In this document: piece after piece, positions 18,400 to 32,100 of the stretch
Layout of the letters: each line of letters starts with the position of its first letter
How positions within the stretch are numbered: position 1 is the first letter of the stretch
From: Isochrysis galbana
Taxonomy: Eukaryota; Haptophyta; Isochrysidales; Isochrysidaceae
Direction of reading: 5' to 3'
Assembly: GCA_018136815.1 (NCBI GenBank)
Contig: CM030939.1
Location: 3,775,419-3,839,418 of the forward strand
DNA length: 64,000 nt
The notes under the pieces: generated by a model
The model's input: only the letters and a program-made list of their open reading frames with translations
Database searches by the model: none
What the model was told of the DNA's origin: nothing
Position numbers and translations under genes: made by a program

Positions 18400-19850
18400 A
18401 CCACACCACCATGCACGTCGCCACTACCGCACCCACCACAGCCATCGTTCCACGGGCCCCCGTCACTACCGTCACCCAGCTCATCCCCATCTCCGTCTTC
18501 CCCACCACTCCCTTAGCCCACGCCCCTGCCCTCCCCACTCCCGCCTCCCATGCTCCCCCCCCCTTCTCGTCTCTGCCCTCGCTGACTCAGTCAGTCTCCG
18601 CTCTCCCCCTCCCTCCTTGCCCCCGTCCTCCTTGCCCCCGTCCTCCTTGCCCCCGTCCTCCTTGCCCCCACCCTCGCCGCCGTCCCCACCGCCGCTCCCC
18701 TACTCCCCGAAGGCGCCATCCCTGTCACCTTCGCCGCCAGCACAGCCGCTGTCGCCACTCCCACTCCCACCTCTGCCGCTGCCATGGCCACTTGCTCGTG
18801 TCGCTCCTCCCATCCTCTCCCAACTTCGCCGATCCCATGAGCCACACCCCGCAAATCACCCCAGCCAACTGACCCAGCCTCCCTGTCCCCCTTGTCGAGG
18901 CTGGTAGCGCCCTTTCCCCCACAGCCCGCACCCTGGATGCCGCCACTGCGGCAACCCCACCACCTCCACTACCACTTCTGTGGCCTTCGCCGCGTCCACT
19001 CTCTTCCCCTCCACCGCCGCGAACGGCTGCGCTACCGCCGCCACTCAAGTCAACCTTTCCTCAGCTCCCCCTCCTCCGTCGCCCCCGCATCCCCTACTGC
19101 CGTCTTCACCACCCTCGCCTCCACCGCCCTTGTCTCCGCTCCTTTTTGCCTTGGCCACTACCACCACCGCCACCACTACTGACTTCATTCCCTCCGCCAC
19201 CGCCCCCTCACTCCCCGCCATCTCCACCGCCTCCGCCGTCAGCGCCCCAGTTCTCACCAGCATCATCTTTACCGCCGCTGCCGCCGCCGCCAACGTCTCT
19301 GCTCCCTCACCTGCTGCCGCCACCGCCACCGCCACCCAACCTATTCCCTGTCGCTCCTCCCACCTCACCCTCTCCTTCGCTGACCCTTGCCGGGCCCGGC
19401 CCACAGCTCCGGCCGACCAGCCGAGCCCCCCTGACCCCCTTAGTGAGGCTAGTCGCGCCCTCCCTCGCAACGCCCCCGCCCTGCCCGTCGTTGCCCCTCC
19501 GCTGCCCTGCGCCTCCGACGCCTCCACTCGTCATCCTGCCGATTACCCAACCCCACTGGTGAGGATGGTCGCGCAGCCGACGAGGCTGGAGCCGCGCAGC
19601 CCACCTCGCCTCGCGCCTCCCTCCCCTCTCCGACGCTCACCCTCTCTCCACCTCCTCGTCACTGCGCTCCGCGGCCTCCTCTGACCACCGTCGCATTGAG
19701 CCGGGGGAGGGGTGAAGATGGGGGCCGACCCATCTCCCACCGCCGTCGCCGTTACGTGCCTCTCCTTTCTCTTTTCCCGTCTTCCCATCTTGTTCTCTTG
19801 GTTTCTTATTTTTGCTTTTGTGGTTGTGCTATACTATTTTGGTCCCCTTA
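18400..19850 (+). other. 1.45-kb pyrimidine-rich, C-rich tract with low-complexity frames
   Basis: The + strand is overwhelmingly C/T. Two Pro/Ser/Ala-rich frames (18,411-18,872 and 18,980-19,684) are open but lack domains and resemble translated low-complexity DNA. 18,615-18,674 is a fourfold 15-bp tandem repeat (CCTTGCCCCCGTCCT). A diverged segment of about 100 bp near 18,815-18,915 recurs near 19,360-19,460 (both ending in GAGGCTGGTAGCGCCC or GAGGCTAGTCGCGCCC), showing an old internal duplication. A similar tract occurs at 37.0-38.6 kb. Confidence 0.6.
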
Positions 19851-19877
19851 ACGCTTGATTGCGCTAAGACGCTACGA

Positions 19878-20135
19878 CCAATGGACTAATTGTATAATCT
19901 CTCTCTCAGGCTCTCTCCCCCCCCCTTCTCCCCTCCAAAAACAAAACATCAAAACAAAACGCCGGGCCCCTCCGCCCCCCTCAACTGTTATCGAGTGCCT
20001 CCGCCCCTCTCGCCCCCCCCCTTCACCTCTCCCCTCGCCCGCTGCGCGACAAGAGGCTCTCTCCCCTCCCCTCCCCTCTCTCCCTCCCTCCCTCTCTCCC
20101 TCCCTCCCTCCCCCTTCCCTTCTCTCTCCTCCACG
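19878..20135 (+). promoter_or_regulatory. Promoter/leader region of the dynein gene
   Basis: An ACCAATGG (CCAAT) element at 19,878-19,885 and TGTATAATC at 19,891-19,899 precede a CT-rich stretch with CCCTCCCTCC units that ends five bases before the ATG (TCCTCCACGATG). The TATA-to-ATG distance (about 240) is long, so transcription may start within the CT tract. Confidence 0.4.
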
Positions 20136-23100
20136 ATGGAGGAGGGAGAGCCGGCAGCGCAGCTGAGCCAGCGGCTCTACAGCTACGGGCCCGCCGCACC
20201 CGGCGCACTCGTCGCAAAGAAGCCCAAGCTGCGGCCTGCTGGCGGACTCCACCCTCTGCCACCTGCGGTGCCCGCACGGCGCGGACCACCTCTGCGCACG
20301 GGACTGGGGCAGGACGCAGCGCACCAGCCGAGCGCACCCAACACTGAGCTCTCTAGTTCCGCCTTTGGCGAGATGCTCGCCTCCTTTGGCGGAGGGCGCA
20401 AGCTGGCGAGCGCTGTCTCTGCCGCCAGCCTTGACGCGCCTGATGCTGAAGACCAGCCACCCTCTCCCATCCCATACGCCAAATTGTCGCGCGAAGCGGC
20501 GGCGGCCAGACGCGCGCTTGAAGTAGGCAACGCCGCAGCCGCCGCTCGATTCGCCGCCGCCCAGGCCGAGGCTGAGGCGGTGGACGGCGCACTGTCGGAC
20601 CATGTCGCACCCACTGCCCCACCAAAACATGACCCGTACTGGTTCATCCAGATGCTGCGGACAGAGCTGCACGAGCACGAGTTTGCGTACATGAATGTGA
20701 CCGAACAGGACGGTGGAGTCGTCGACCCATACAAGCTGCAGATCGTCCCCTTCTCCCAGGTCAACCCGAACGACTACTACACCATCTCCAAGGAGGGGGT
20801 AACACACACGAAGCGGGTGGGCAAGTCCGAGGCCTCCGAATTCACGCCCCTGGAGCAGTGGGAGGCGGAGCGCGACAAATTTCACGCGGTGATGCAGATT
20901 CCCTTCTTCAAGCGCTACCAGGTGTGGAAGGCCCACTACTCGTGGCGCCACGGCATTATGCGCGAGAAGAAGACCGCGTGCAAGACGGAGCTCGAGCGCA
21001 GCCTCTTCTTCCTCGACCCAGTTTTCGGGCCCGCGCTCGCTGACGTACGCAAGCTCTGCGTGAACGCGTCCACACTCAAGCTTCACAGCATCTCGAAGGC
21101 CAAGGCGTATAAACTCAGCGAGTTTCTCGCTGCGCAGGAGGAGCACAAGGCCAGCACCAACGTATCTCTCGCCGAATTTTTCGAGTGTGTACATGAACGG
21201 GTGGCCAGCGCGTGCGACCTTGCCCTTGAACGCTTTGAGGAAGAGGCAGTGGACGTGCAAACGACGCCGCGCGTGTCGGGCAAGCCCGGGACCGCCGCCG
21301 ACGCCGCTGCCGCCGCTGCCGTCGCCACCGATTCCGCCTCGAAGGGGACGGATGGCGTGGGCCGCTCGTTCCTGCAACAAGCGCAATTACGCTCCGTCTG
21401 CAAGCGGATCACCTCCTTCATCAGGATGGTTGACTACGTTGTGCTTTCGACGGTGCACCAGCTGCTAATGTCGTCATTGCGCGACCTGCTCGCCATGTTC
21501 AAAGGGACACCCACCGGCTACGTCGACGCGGCGGCCAAGGTGGCCGCGCTCGAGGCGGCGGAGGCTGCCGCCGAGGCGGCAGGCCGGAAGTTTGTCAAGC
21601 CGGAGGATGCACCACTCTTCGAGGTTGACATCTACTTCGACAACGACATCGCCTTCGAGCCAGCGCGCCGAGACCTCGCCCTATCGATTGACTCGACCGT
21701 TCTCGGCTTCGTCGAGATGCTGCGCACGCAGGTTGGTAGCCTCCTCTCTGACTCCGCCTTCCGCAAGTACACGGCCCCTGTCATCAACGGACGGCAGGAC
21801 ATGGTCAAGCCTTGCGAGGCGATGGATATCGTCGCGCTCATCGAGGAGAACGACGACTACAACACAACCGTCGACGGGATCCGCGCCTCCTTTGAGGAGC
21901 ACTTTGACGAGGTGCTCGTCTACTGCCGCGTCCTGCAGCCGCACAAGGAGATTTTCTTCGAGAATCGCAGCTTCGACGCGCGAGCGGGCGCAGAGGACCA
22001 CTCGCTCGAGGACTGGCAAGCCCTCCTTGAGAAGTATGGCGAGCAAAAGCGCATGTTCGAGGCAATCGAGTCGCAGGCCACGATCGGCATCTTCCGCGGG
22101 AACACGTCTCGGCTTAAGGACGTCTTCTTGCCGTCGCCCGAGCGTTGCCTGAACGAGCTGCATGGGGCGCTGCCCGAGCTGGCCGCACGCCGGACTGCGG
22201 CCCTCCTCAACGAGACCTCTCACGCGCATGAAGTACTCAGCTCAACACCCTCTGACGTCTCATCCTTCGTGGCCTTCTCAGAGTTCCTCATTTCGACCTC
22301 GGAGAAGCAGGCTGAGTTCAACGAGCGCGGCGCTGCCATCCAGGCGTTGTACAAGCTAATGAGCGACTTTTCGGTGGAAGTGCGTGGCGACGACATCGCG
22401 TCGGTGAAGATGCTAGATTCGCAGCTAGGCTCGCTTTCGAACCTGGTGGCGCAGGTCGAGTCGGGCCAGGAGGAGCGTACTGGCCACTTCACCGAGAGCA
22501 TCGAATCGTCCATTGCGCACCTTCGCACACGTGCCACGGAGCTTTTCGCCGAGTCAGAGGACGCCCGCATCTTCGACGGCGAGACGGACCTTGCCGAGGC
22601 GCTCGAGCTGGTGGCCGCCATCGACGAGAAGTTTGCGGAGATCAAGGCGGACTCTACTCGCTTTGCCGAGTACCAGGAGGTGCTGCGTGCACCTGTTACA
22701 CGTTACGACGAGGTTGAGAACCTTGAGGTCAACCTGCGACTCAAGCGCAACCTTTGGAACGGCATCTCCGAGTGGGGCCAACTCGTCGAGCAATGGAACG
22801 GCGCGCCCTTTCATGAGCTTGACACGGAACTCATGCAGAAAGAGGTCACCAAGTACGCCAAGGTGGTGTCGCAGTGCGAGAAGGGCCTGCAAACCAACAC
22901 GGTTTTGCCGCTGCTCAAGGACAAAGTGGACACATTTAAGGCGCTTGTGCCTGTGGTGGTGGCGATGCGCAACGACGCGCTTAAAGAGCATCACTGGCAG
23001 TCGATCGAGCAGGCCATCGATTTCGAGATAGAGCGCGGTGAGAATTTCACCCTCGGCTACCTCCTGGAGCTTCACGTCAACGAGTACCGCCAGGAGATCG

Positions 23101-26100
23101 AGGGGATCTCTATGGCCGCCACCCAGGAGAAGATTCTCGAGGAGCTCCTCACCAAGGTGGACGGCATGTGGAAGGGGCTTGAGCTAGTGGTCAATGTCTA
23201 CAAGGAGCAGAAAGATGTGTATGTGTTGGGCTCTGTCGAGGACGTCCTCGCCGTGCTCGAAGAGACACAAGTACTTGTGCAGACAATCCTTGGTTCCCGC
23301 TTCGTCGGCCCCTTGCAGAAGCGCGTCGACGAGTGGGACAAGAAGCTTCGGCTCTTCTCGGACACACTCGACGAGTGGCTCGCGGTGCAACGCGGTTGGA
23401 TGTACCTCGAGTCCATCTTCAAGGCGCAAGACATCCAGCGCCAACTTCCCAACGAGTACAAGCAATTCGACCAAGTCAACAAAATTTTCCTCGACCTCAT
23501 GCGCAAGACGAACAACGACCCCACCGCTCTCAAATGCGCCAGCACTCCCAAGGTGCTCGAGAACCTCCAAAAGTCCAACGCCTCCCTCGACCGCATCCAA
23601 AAGAACTTGGAGGACTACCTCGAGATGAAGCGCGCCGCCTTCCCGCGCTTCTTCTTCCTCTCCAATGACGAGCTCCTCGAGATCCTCGCCCAGGCGCGCG
23701 ATCCGCACGCGGTGCAGCCTCACCTGATCAAATGCTTTGACAACATCAAGACACTCGACTTTGGGAGCAGCCCCACTTCCATCGATATCAGTGGCATGTA
23801 CTCGCAGGAAGGCGAGCGCGTCAGCCTCGGCAAGAACCTCAAGGCGCGTGGGACCGTTGAGCAGTGGCTCGGATACGTGGAGGAGGCGATGGTCAAGTCC
23901 CTTCGCGAGGAGATGAAGCGCGGGCTAGGAGAGTACGAAGAGCAGGAGCGCCTTGTCTGGTCGAAAACGCACATTGCCCAAGTGGTGCTCACCGTTGCAA
24001 TGATGAATTGGTGCAAAGAGGTGGAGGCGGTGCTCCACGCCCCGGGCGATGTTGTGGCGGGTCTCGAGGGTTACCTTGGCATGGCCAAGGGGCAGCTCGA
24101 AGACCTTGCGCGTGCCGTGGGCGGCGAGCTCACAAAACTCGAGCGCAAGACGCTCGTCGCCCTCATCACCGGCGACGTGCACAACCGTGACATTGTCTCG
24201 ACTATGATCAACGAGGAGGTTGATTCGCCCAATTCTTTCACATGGGCGATGCAGCTGCGTTTCTATTGGGAGCAAGACGTGGATGACACTGTCGTGCGAC
24301 AGGTCAACACGCGCACGCTTTACGGCTACGAGTACCAGGGCGCGCTGTCTCGCCTTGTCGTAACGCCGCTCACTGACCGTTGTTGGATGACTCTCACCGG
24401 CGCGCTCCACGTCGGGCTAGGAGGTGCGCCTGCTGGACCTGCCGGCACCGGCAAGACGGAATCCGTCAAGGACCTGGCGAAGGGCATCGGCCGCCAGTGC
24501 GTTGTCTTCAATTGCTCCGATCAGCTCGACTACAAAATGATGGGCAAGCTCTTCTCTGGCGTCGCCCAAACAGGTTGCTGGACTTGCCTCGACGAATTCA
24601 ATCGCATCGACATTGAGGTGCTCTCGGTTGTCGCACAGCAGCTGCTCACAATCCGCCAGGCGCTCCTCGCCAAAGAGGACAAGTTCATGTTCGAGGGCCG
24701 CGAGATTCGCCTCAAGCCAACCGAAGGCGTCTTCATCACGATGAACCCGGGCTACGCTGGTCGAACCGAGCTACCCGACAATCTCAAGGCTCTGTTTAGG
24801 CCTGTGTCGATGATGGTTCCGGACTACGCCCTCATCGCCGAGATCATGCTTTTCGCCGAGGGCTTTCTCGACGCGCGCACGTTGGCGCAGAAGATGGTCA
24901 AGATGTACAAACTATGCTCAGAGCAGCTTTCGCAGCAGGATCACTACGACTACGGCATGCGTCAAGTAAAGTCCGTTTTGGTCATGTCCGGCGGTGTGAA
25001 GCGCGGCAACCCGGACCTGACGGAGGATGTCTGCCTTATTCGCGCCATGTGCGAGGCCAATGTGCCGCGCTTTCTGGCGCACGACTTGCCCCTCTTCGAC
25101 GGTATCATTGGCGATTTGTACCCGAACCTCGTCGTGCCACCGGTGGACTATGGCCTCTTGCAGTCAGCCTCGGAGGAGGCATGCCTCCGTGCAGGGCTGC
25201 AGGTTGTAGACAAGTTCGTGACCAAGGTCATTGAGCTCTACCAAACATTCAACGTGCGCTTCGGAGTTATGACCGTTGGACCGACGGGCGGCGGTAAGAC
25301 GGCGTGCATGAAGATGCTCGCATCGGCCATGACGGAGCTGCACAACAGCGGCACGGCCGACTCGGTTTTCCAGCCCGTGAACACATACGTCTTCAATCCC
25401 AAGTGCATCACCATGGGCGAATTATACGGCGAGGTCAACGCGCTCACGCAGGAATGGACCGATGGCATTGCCTCGACCATGATCCGCAACGCCGTCACAC
25501 TCACAACTCAGAACGATGATTACCAGTGGGTAGTTTTCGATGGGCCGGTCGACGCTCTCTGGATCGAGAACATGAACACGGTGCTCGACGACAACATGAC
25601 GCTCTGCCTAGCCAATGGCGAGCGGATCAAGCTCAATACAAAGATGCACATGCTTTTCGAGGTTCAGGACCTTGCCGTCGCTTCTCCTGCCACCGTGTCA
25701 CGTTGCGGCATGGTCTACCTGCCCCCTGAGAACCTCGGCTGGAAGCCTTGCGTCCAATCGTGGCTCCAACGTTATCTCTATCCTGCAAAAGAGGAAGGGG
25801 CGCCGCCATTGACGGCGGAGCTTTGTGACCATATCATGAGCTTGTTCTCCGAGACCATCGAGCGCGGCCTTGCTTTCACCCGCACCGGGCTACGCGAGCT
25901 TGTGCCCACAGTAGACTCGCAGTTGGTGGACTCACTGTGTGCTTTCTTCGACTCGCTCTTACCGCTAGCCAAGCTCGACCTCAGCAAGCCGGCGGACGAG
26001 CACAAGCCCACCATCTCGAACATGTACGCCTTTTGCTTCATCTGGGCTGTCGGCGGCTCCATCGACGACTCACACTGGCCCGAATTCGACGAGCTCGCGC

Positions 26101-29100
26101 GCGAACTCTTCGCGGAGCACGCGCAGATCCCCGTTGCGGGCGACGTGCATGACTATTTCCTAGCCCTGCCCACGCCCGAATTCAAGCCGTGGAAGGAGAT
26201 CATGAGCGACTTTTCCTACGACCCCAAGACGCCATTCTTTTCCATGCTTGTACCCACAGTCGACACCGTACGCTACTCGTACCTGCTGGAGCGTTCACTC
26301 GAGGTTGCCAAACCGATGCTCTTCACTGGGCACTCAGGAGTGGGCAAGTCAGTCGTGATTGCCGACTTAATCAATCGGCTGGTTGACGGGGGTAGCTGGG
26401 CTTCGCTACCGATCTCTTTTTCTGCGCAGACGTCTGCCCGCCGTACTCAGGAGTCAATCGAGTCCAAGCTCGATAAGCGCAAGAAGACGCTGCTTGGCCC
26501 CCCGCCCGGCAAACGCATGGTCATGTTTGTCGACGACGTTAACATGCCTACGCTAGAAGAGTACGGTGCAGCGCCACCGATCGAACTGCTTCGTCAATTC
26601 CTCGATCAGGGCGGCTTCTACGACCGCCACAAGCTCTTCTGGAAGGATATCACCGATGTCGTCGAGTGCTGCGCCTGCGGGCCGCCGGGCGGTGGCCGCA
26701 ACGCCCTCACTCCACGCTACGTGCGTCATCACTCGGTGATGGTAATGCCGCAGCCATCTGCTGATGCAATGAAGCGAATCTTCTCGTCCATCGTCGGCGG
26801 CCACCTCAAGCTCAACGGCCAGGCGGAAATCATGTCCCTGACAAAGCCTATCGTCGAGAGCACAGTTGACCTTTACCTCACTGTGCTGCGTGAGCTAAAG
26901 CCCATCCCCGCCAAGGCGCACTACACCTTCAACCTGCGCGATGTATCCAAGGTGGTGCAAGGCCTCCTGATGGTCAAGGCTACCCAAATCCCCTCTGCCG
27001 AGATATTGACCAAGCTGTGGTGTCACGAGTCGATGCGCGTCTTCGCCGACCGCTTCATCGACGACCAAGATCGTCACTTTTTCATGGATCTCGTCGCTGA
27101 TTACTGCAAGGTCCAGTTCAAGCAACAATGGACGCGCGAGGACATTTTCGATGGCGAGGTGAAGCTTATTTTTGGTGACTACACCAAGCCCGGGACTCCG
27201 CGGGAGGACCGCAGGTACGAGATGGTCACGGATTCCAAGAAGATTGCGCCACTGTTTGAGTCTTACCTCGACGAGTACAACTCCGAGAACAAGGAGATGC
27301 GCCTCGTCTTCTTCTGGGATGCTATCGAGCATATCTCGCGCCTCTGCCGGGTGCTACGCCAGCCGCGAGGCAACGCCATGCTAGTGGGCGTCGGCGGCTC
27401 TGGCAAGCAATCGCTCACGCGCTTCGCCGCGTACGTGTCCGAAATGAAGTGTTTCCAGATTGAGCTCACCAAGGGTTACGGCCTGAACGAGTTCCGCGAG
27501 GACCTGAAGAAGCTCTTCTTTATGACCGGCTGCGACGGCACCCCTGTGGTGTTCCTCTTTGCCGACACGCAGATCGTTGTCGAGTCGTTCGTTGAGGACA
27601 TCAATAACATCCTGAATTCAGGTGAGGTGCCCAACCTCTTTGCGAACGACGAGTGGGAAAAGATTCTGCGCGAGGTGCGGCCCCACTGTAAGGACGCGGG
27701 GATCGTTGAGACAAAGGATAACATCAAGGCACACTTTGTCCACCGTGTTCGGGAGAACCTCCACATCGTCCTCGCCATGTCGCCAGTCGGCAATGCCTTC
27801 CGCGTGCGCTGCCGCATGTTCCCTTCGCTCATCAACTGCTGCACGACGGACTGGTTCGACAAGTGGCCCGTCGAAGCGCTGCAGTCCGTGTCATATCAAT
27901 TCTTTGAGCCCCTCGAGCTAGGTGAGAACCGCGAGGCCATTCTCTCCGGATTGTGCGACATGGCCTCCAACATCCACTCGTCTGTGCAAGAGATGGCCGA
28001 CACCTTCTTTGCGGAGCAAAAGCGCCGTTTCTACGTCACGCCGAAATCGTTTCTGGAGCTGATCTCGCTCTACTTGGGCGCTCTCGACGAGAAAAGGGCC
28101 GAGATGGACGTTGGCATTTCACGCCTCTCAACTGGCACGCAAAAGCTGAGTGAGACCAATGCCCTCGTGCAGGGCATGCAAGAGGAGCTCGCTGCGCTGC
28201 AGCCCGAGCTCGAGCAGAAGACCAAAGAGACGAACGTTCTCATCGAGCAAGTCACCAAGGATTCGAAGATTGCGGCCGAGAAGAAGGCCACCGTGGCCAT
28301 TGACGAGGCTGCCGTTAAGAAGACGGCCGAGGAAGTGCAGGCACAGGCGGATGAGGCGCAAGCGGATCTCGATGCAGCCATGCCTGCGCTTGCCAGTGCG
28401 GTCGAGGCACTCAAGTCGCTCAACAAGAACGACATCACGGAGATCAAGGGTTTCAAGTCACCGCCGCCCCTCGTGCAGAAGGTGATGGAGGCAGTGTGCA
28501 TCCTCCTTGGCGCCAAGCCCGACTGGGACTCAGCCAAGAAGGTCTTGAGTGACTCGCAATTCCTGCAAAAGTTGATGGATTACGACAAGGACAACATCCC
28601 GCCGGCGACGATCAAGAAGATCACTGGCTACTACGATGATCCCGAGTTCGCCCCCGAGGTCGTTTCAAAGGTTTCCAAAGCGGCAACCTCGCTCTGCATG
28701 TGGGTCCGCGCTATGAAAGTGTACGACGAGGTCGCTAAGGTGGTCGAACCCAAGCGTCAACAGCTCGCCAAGTCCACCGCGATGCTAGAGGCTGAGAAGG
28801 CCAAGCTGAAGAAGGTGCAAGATGAATTGGCGGCTGTGGTCGCGAACGTGGAGCAGCTGCAGGCCACCTGCGATGCCGCCGTCGCCGAGAAGAAGCGTCT
28901 GACTGATGCGGCGGAGACGACATCAAAGCGGTTGGTTCGTGCAGGCAAACTGACGGGTGGCCTAGCAGATGAGGGTGTGCGCTGGGCGGCCACGGTCGGC
29001 GAGTTGAATATCGAGCGCACCAATCTCATCGGAAACGTCTTCCTTTCCGCCGCCTTCATCGCATATTTGGGGTTCTTCACGGCGCCCTACCGCAAGATCT

Positions 29101-32100
29101 TAGTTGAGGAGTGGATTGGAAAGTGCAAGGACTTGGATATTCCCATCTCCGAGAACTACACTCTTGTCCGCTCTATGGGTGAGCCGGTTAAGATTCGCGA
29201 TTGGAATATCTGGGGGCTTCCCGTGGATGAATATTCGACTGAGAACGGTATCCTCGCCACCAAAGGCAAGCGCTGGCCGCTAGCCATCGACCCGCAGGGC
29301 CAGGCCAATAAGTGGATGCGCAACATGGAGCAGAAAAACAATTCGAAGAATGTCAAGGGCAACGATACGACGATCCTGAGGACGTTAGAGAACGCGATCC
29401 GCATGGGCATGCCCGTCATTCTCGAAGACGTGGGCGAAGAGCTCGACCCATCGCTCGAGCCTGTGCTGCAAAAGCAAATCTACAAGCAAGGCGGCCGGAA
29501 GCTCATACGCGTTGGCGACTCGGACGTCGACTACAACGACGAGTTCCGCTTTTACATGACGACCAAGCTCCCCAATCCGCACTATCTTCCCGAAGTCTGC
29601 ATCAAGGTGACGCTCATCAACTTCACCGTCACCCTCGAGGGCCTCGAGGACCAACTTTTGGGCCTTGTCGTGCGTGAGGAACGCCCAGACCTCGAGAAGG
29701 CCAAGAACAATCTTGTCATCTCCCTAGCCGCCGACAAGAAGCAGCTTCAGGAGCTTGAGGACAAGATTCTCCGGCTCCTTTCGGCGTCTGAGGGCAACAT
29801 TCTAGACGACGAGGTCTTGATCAACACCCTCTCCGACTCCAAGGTGACATCTGCCGTCATTCAGGGCCGTGTGAGGGAGGCAGAGGAAACGGAGGCCCAA
29901 ATCAACGAGACGCGCCTCGGCTATAAGCCAGCGGCGACGCGCGGCTCCATCCTCTACTTCACAATTGCCGACCTCGGCATTATTGGCGACATGTACCAAT
30001 TCTCCCTCGATTATTTCAATGCACTATTCCTGCTCTGCATCCAAAAATCGGAGAAATCATCCGAGCTACAGCAAAGGCTCCTCAACATCATGGAGTACGC
30101 CTCGCTCACCATCTACAACAACGTGTCGCGAGGCCTATTTGGTGAGCACAAAATTACCTTCTCGTTCATGATTACCACCGCCATCATGCGCCAGCGTGGC
30201 GACATTACTGATGCGGAGTGGGCTCTCTTCCTTGTTGGAGCGGGCATCGTCGACGAGACGACGCTACCAGCGCGCCCTGAGCACGCAGAGGCTGCCCAAT
30301 GGGTGCTCATGTGCACCATTGCTGAGCGCGTGGAGGCGCTCCGCTCGCTGCCAACCTCATTCGCCAAGGACTCAGGTGCCGTCTGGCGACCGCTAATCGA
30401 CACCGAGCGGCCATGGGATGCGTCGCTACCTGAGGAGTTTGTCGGCATCTCAGGTTGGCACAAGTTGCTCGTCATCAAATGCTTCCGAACCGAGAAGCTT
30501 GTGGAATCCGTCTCTGAGTTCATTGCGGGCGAGATGGGGCGCGCATATATGGAACAAACACCGCTCGACCTGCACGAGGTGTTCCCCGATTCGCGCGCGT
30601 CCGTGCCTCTTGTCTTCGTGCTGTCCACCGGTGCGGACCCTATGTCGACCATCATTCGTTACGCCACGGACGTCGGGTACCTAAAGCGCATGCACGCTAT
30701 CTCTCTAGGACAGGGGCAGGGCCCCATCGCGGCTTCCTTGATAAAGGACGCGTCAACCGCGGGTGACTGGGTAGTGCTGCAAAATTGTCACCTTGCAAAA
30801 TCATGGATGCCGAAGTTGGAGAAAATCGTGGAGGGATTCGCCGGCTCCGACTCCATCCACCCCGACTTCCGGTTGTGGCTCACGTCGATGCCCGCGAAGT
30901 ACTTCCCTGTGCCCGTACTGCAAGCGTCTATCAAGATGACATTCGAGCCTCCCAAGGGCTTGCGGGCCAATCTGAAGGGAACCTGGGCCACTATAACTGA
31001 CAAGCAATGGGCCGAATGCTCCAAGCCTCGCCAGTGGCACAAGCTCCTCTTTGGAGTGGCCTTCTTCCACGCCGTCGTGCAGGAGCGGCGCAAGTTCGGC
31101 CCTCTCGGCTGGAACATCCGTTACGAGTTTAATGGCACCGATCTTGAAATGTCTATGGAAACGTTGCGGATGTTCCTCGACGAGCAGGAGGAGATCCCTT
31201 GGGACGCACTGCTCTACGTCACGGGCCAGATCAATTACGGCGGCCGCGTGACGGACGACTGGGACAGGCGCAACCTCATGGTTGCCTTGCGTCGCTTCTA
31301 CTGCCCAGGCGTGCTGACGGACTCGTTCCCGTTCGCGCCCGAAGGCACTGCCGCCGCTGCCACCTACTACTCGGTACCAGACGGCGAGCTCAGCGCGGTG
31401 CGCGACTGGGTCGATCGCTTGCCCTACGACGACCCCGTGACCATCTTTGGGCTTCATCCCAACGCTAAGATCACCTTTGAACGGCAGGAGACCGACAAAT
31501 TACTGTCGACGGTGACGGGCATCCAGCCGCGCTTGGGAGGCGGCGGTGACGGCATGTCTGAAGAAGAGCTAGTCACGGCCCTTGCCGAGAAGCTCAAGGG
31601 TGAGGTTCCTGAGCAACTTTTGCGCGATGATGCTGGTCCCGAAACGTTTGCCCTCAACGAGAAGGGGGAGCTCAACTCGTTGCAGATTGTGCTCTTAGCG
31701 GAGATGGGCCGCTTCAACCGGTTGCTAAAGCGCGTTTCTTCTTCTTTGAATGATCTTGGTAAGGCGATCAAGGGGCTCATCACCATGTCAGCCGACCTGG
31801 ACGCTATGTACGGCGCGATGCTCAAAAACCAGGTACCCGTTTTGTGGTCGAAAGTTTCATACCCCTCGCTCAAACCTCTATCGTCGTGGATTAGGGATTT
31901 GCAGGAGCGCGTGGCATTCATGCGTCGTTGGCTCCTCGCCGGAGTCGCGGGGATGCCGTGCTACACGTTGCCCGCATTCTTTTTCCCGCAGGGCTTCATG
32001 ACCGGCATCCTGCAAATGCACGCGCGCCGCTATTCCATCCCAATCGACTCGCTCACCTTCTCGTACAACATCCTAGAGGCAGAAACAGGCGCAGCCTGCG

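Noticed and set aside
19872-21386. 504-aa minus-strand frame antisense to the dynein start
   Set aside because: It overlaps the dynein N-terminus and CT leader in antisense and has only low-complexity Gly/Arg composition.
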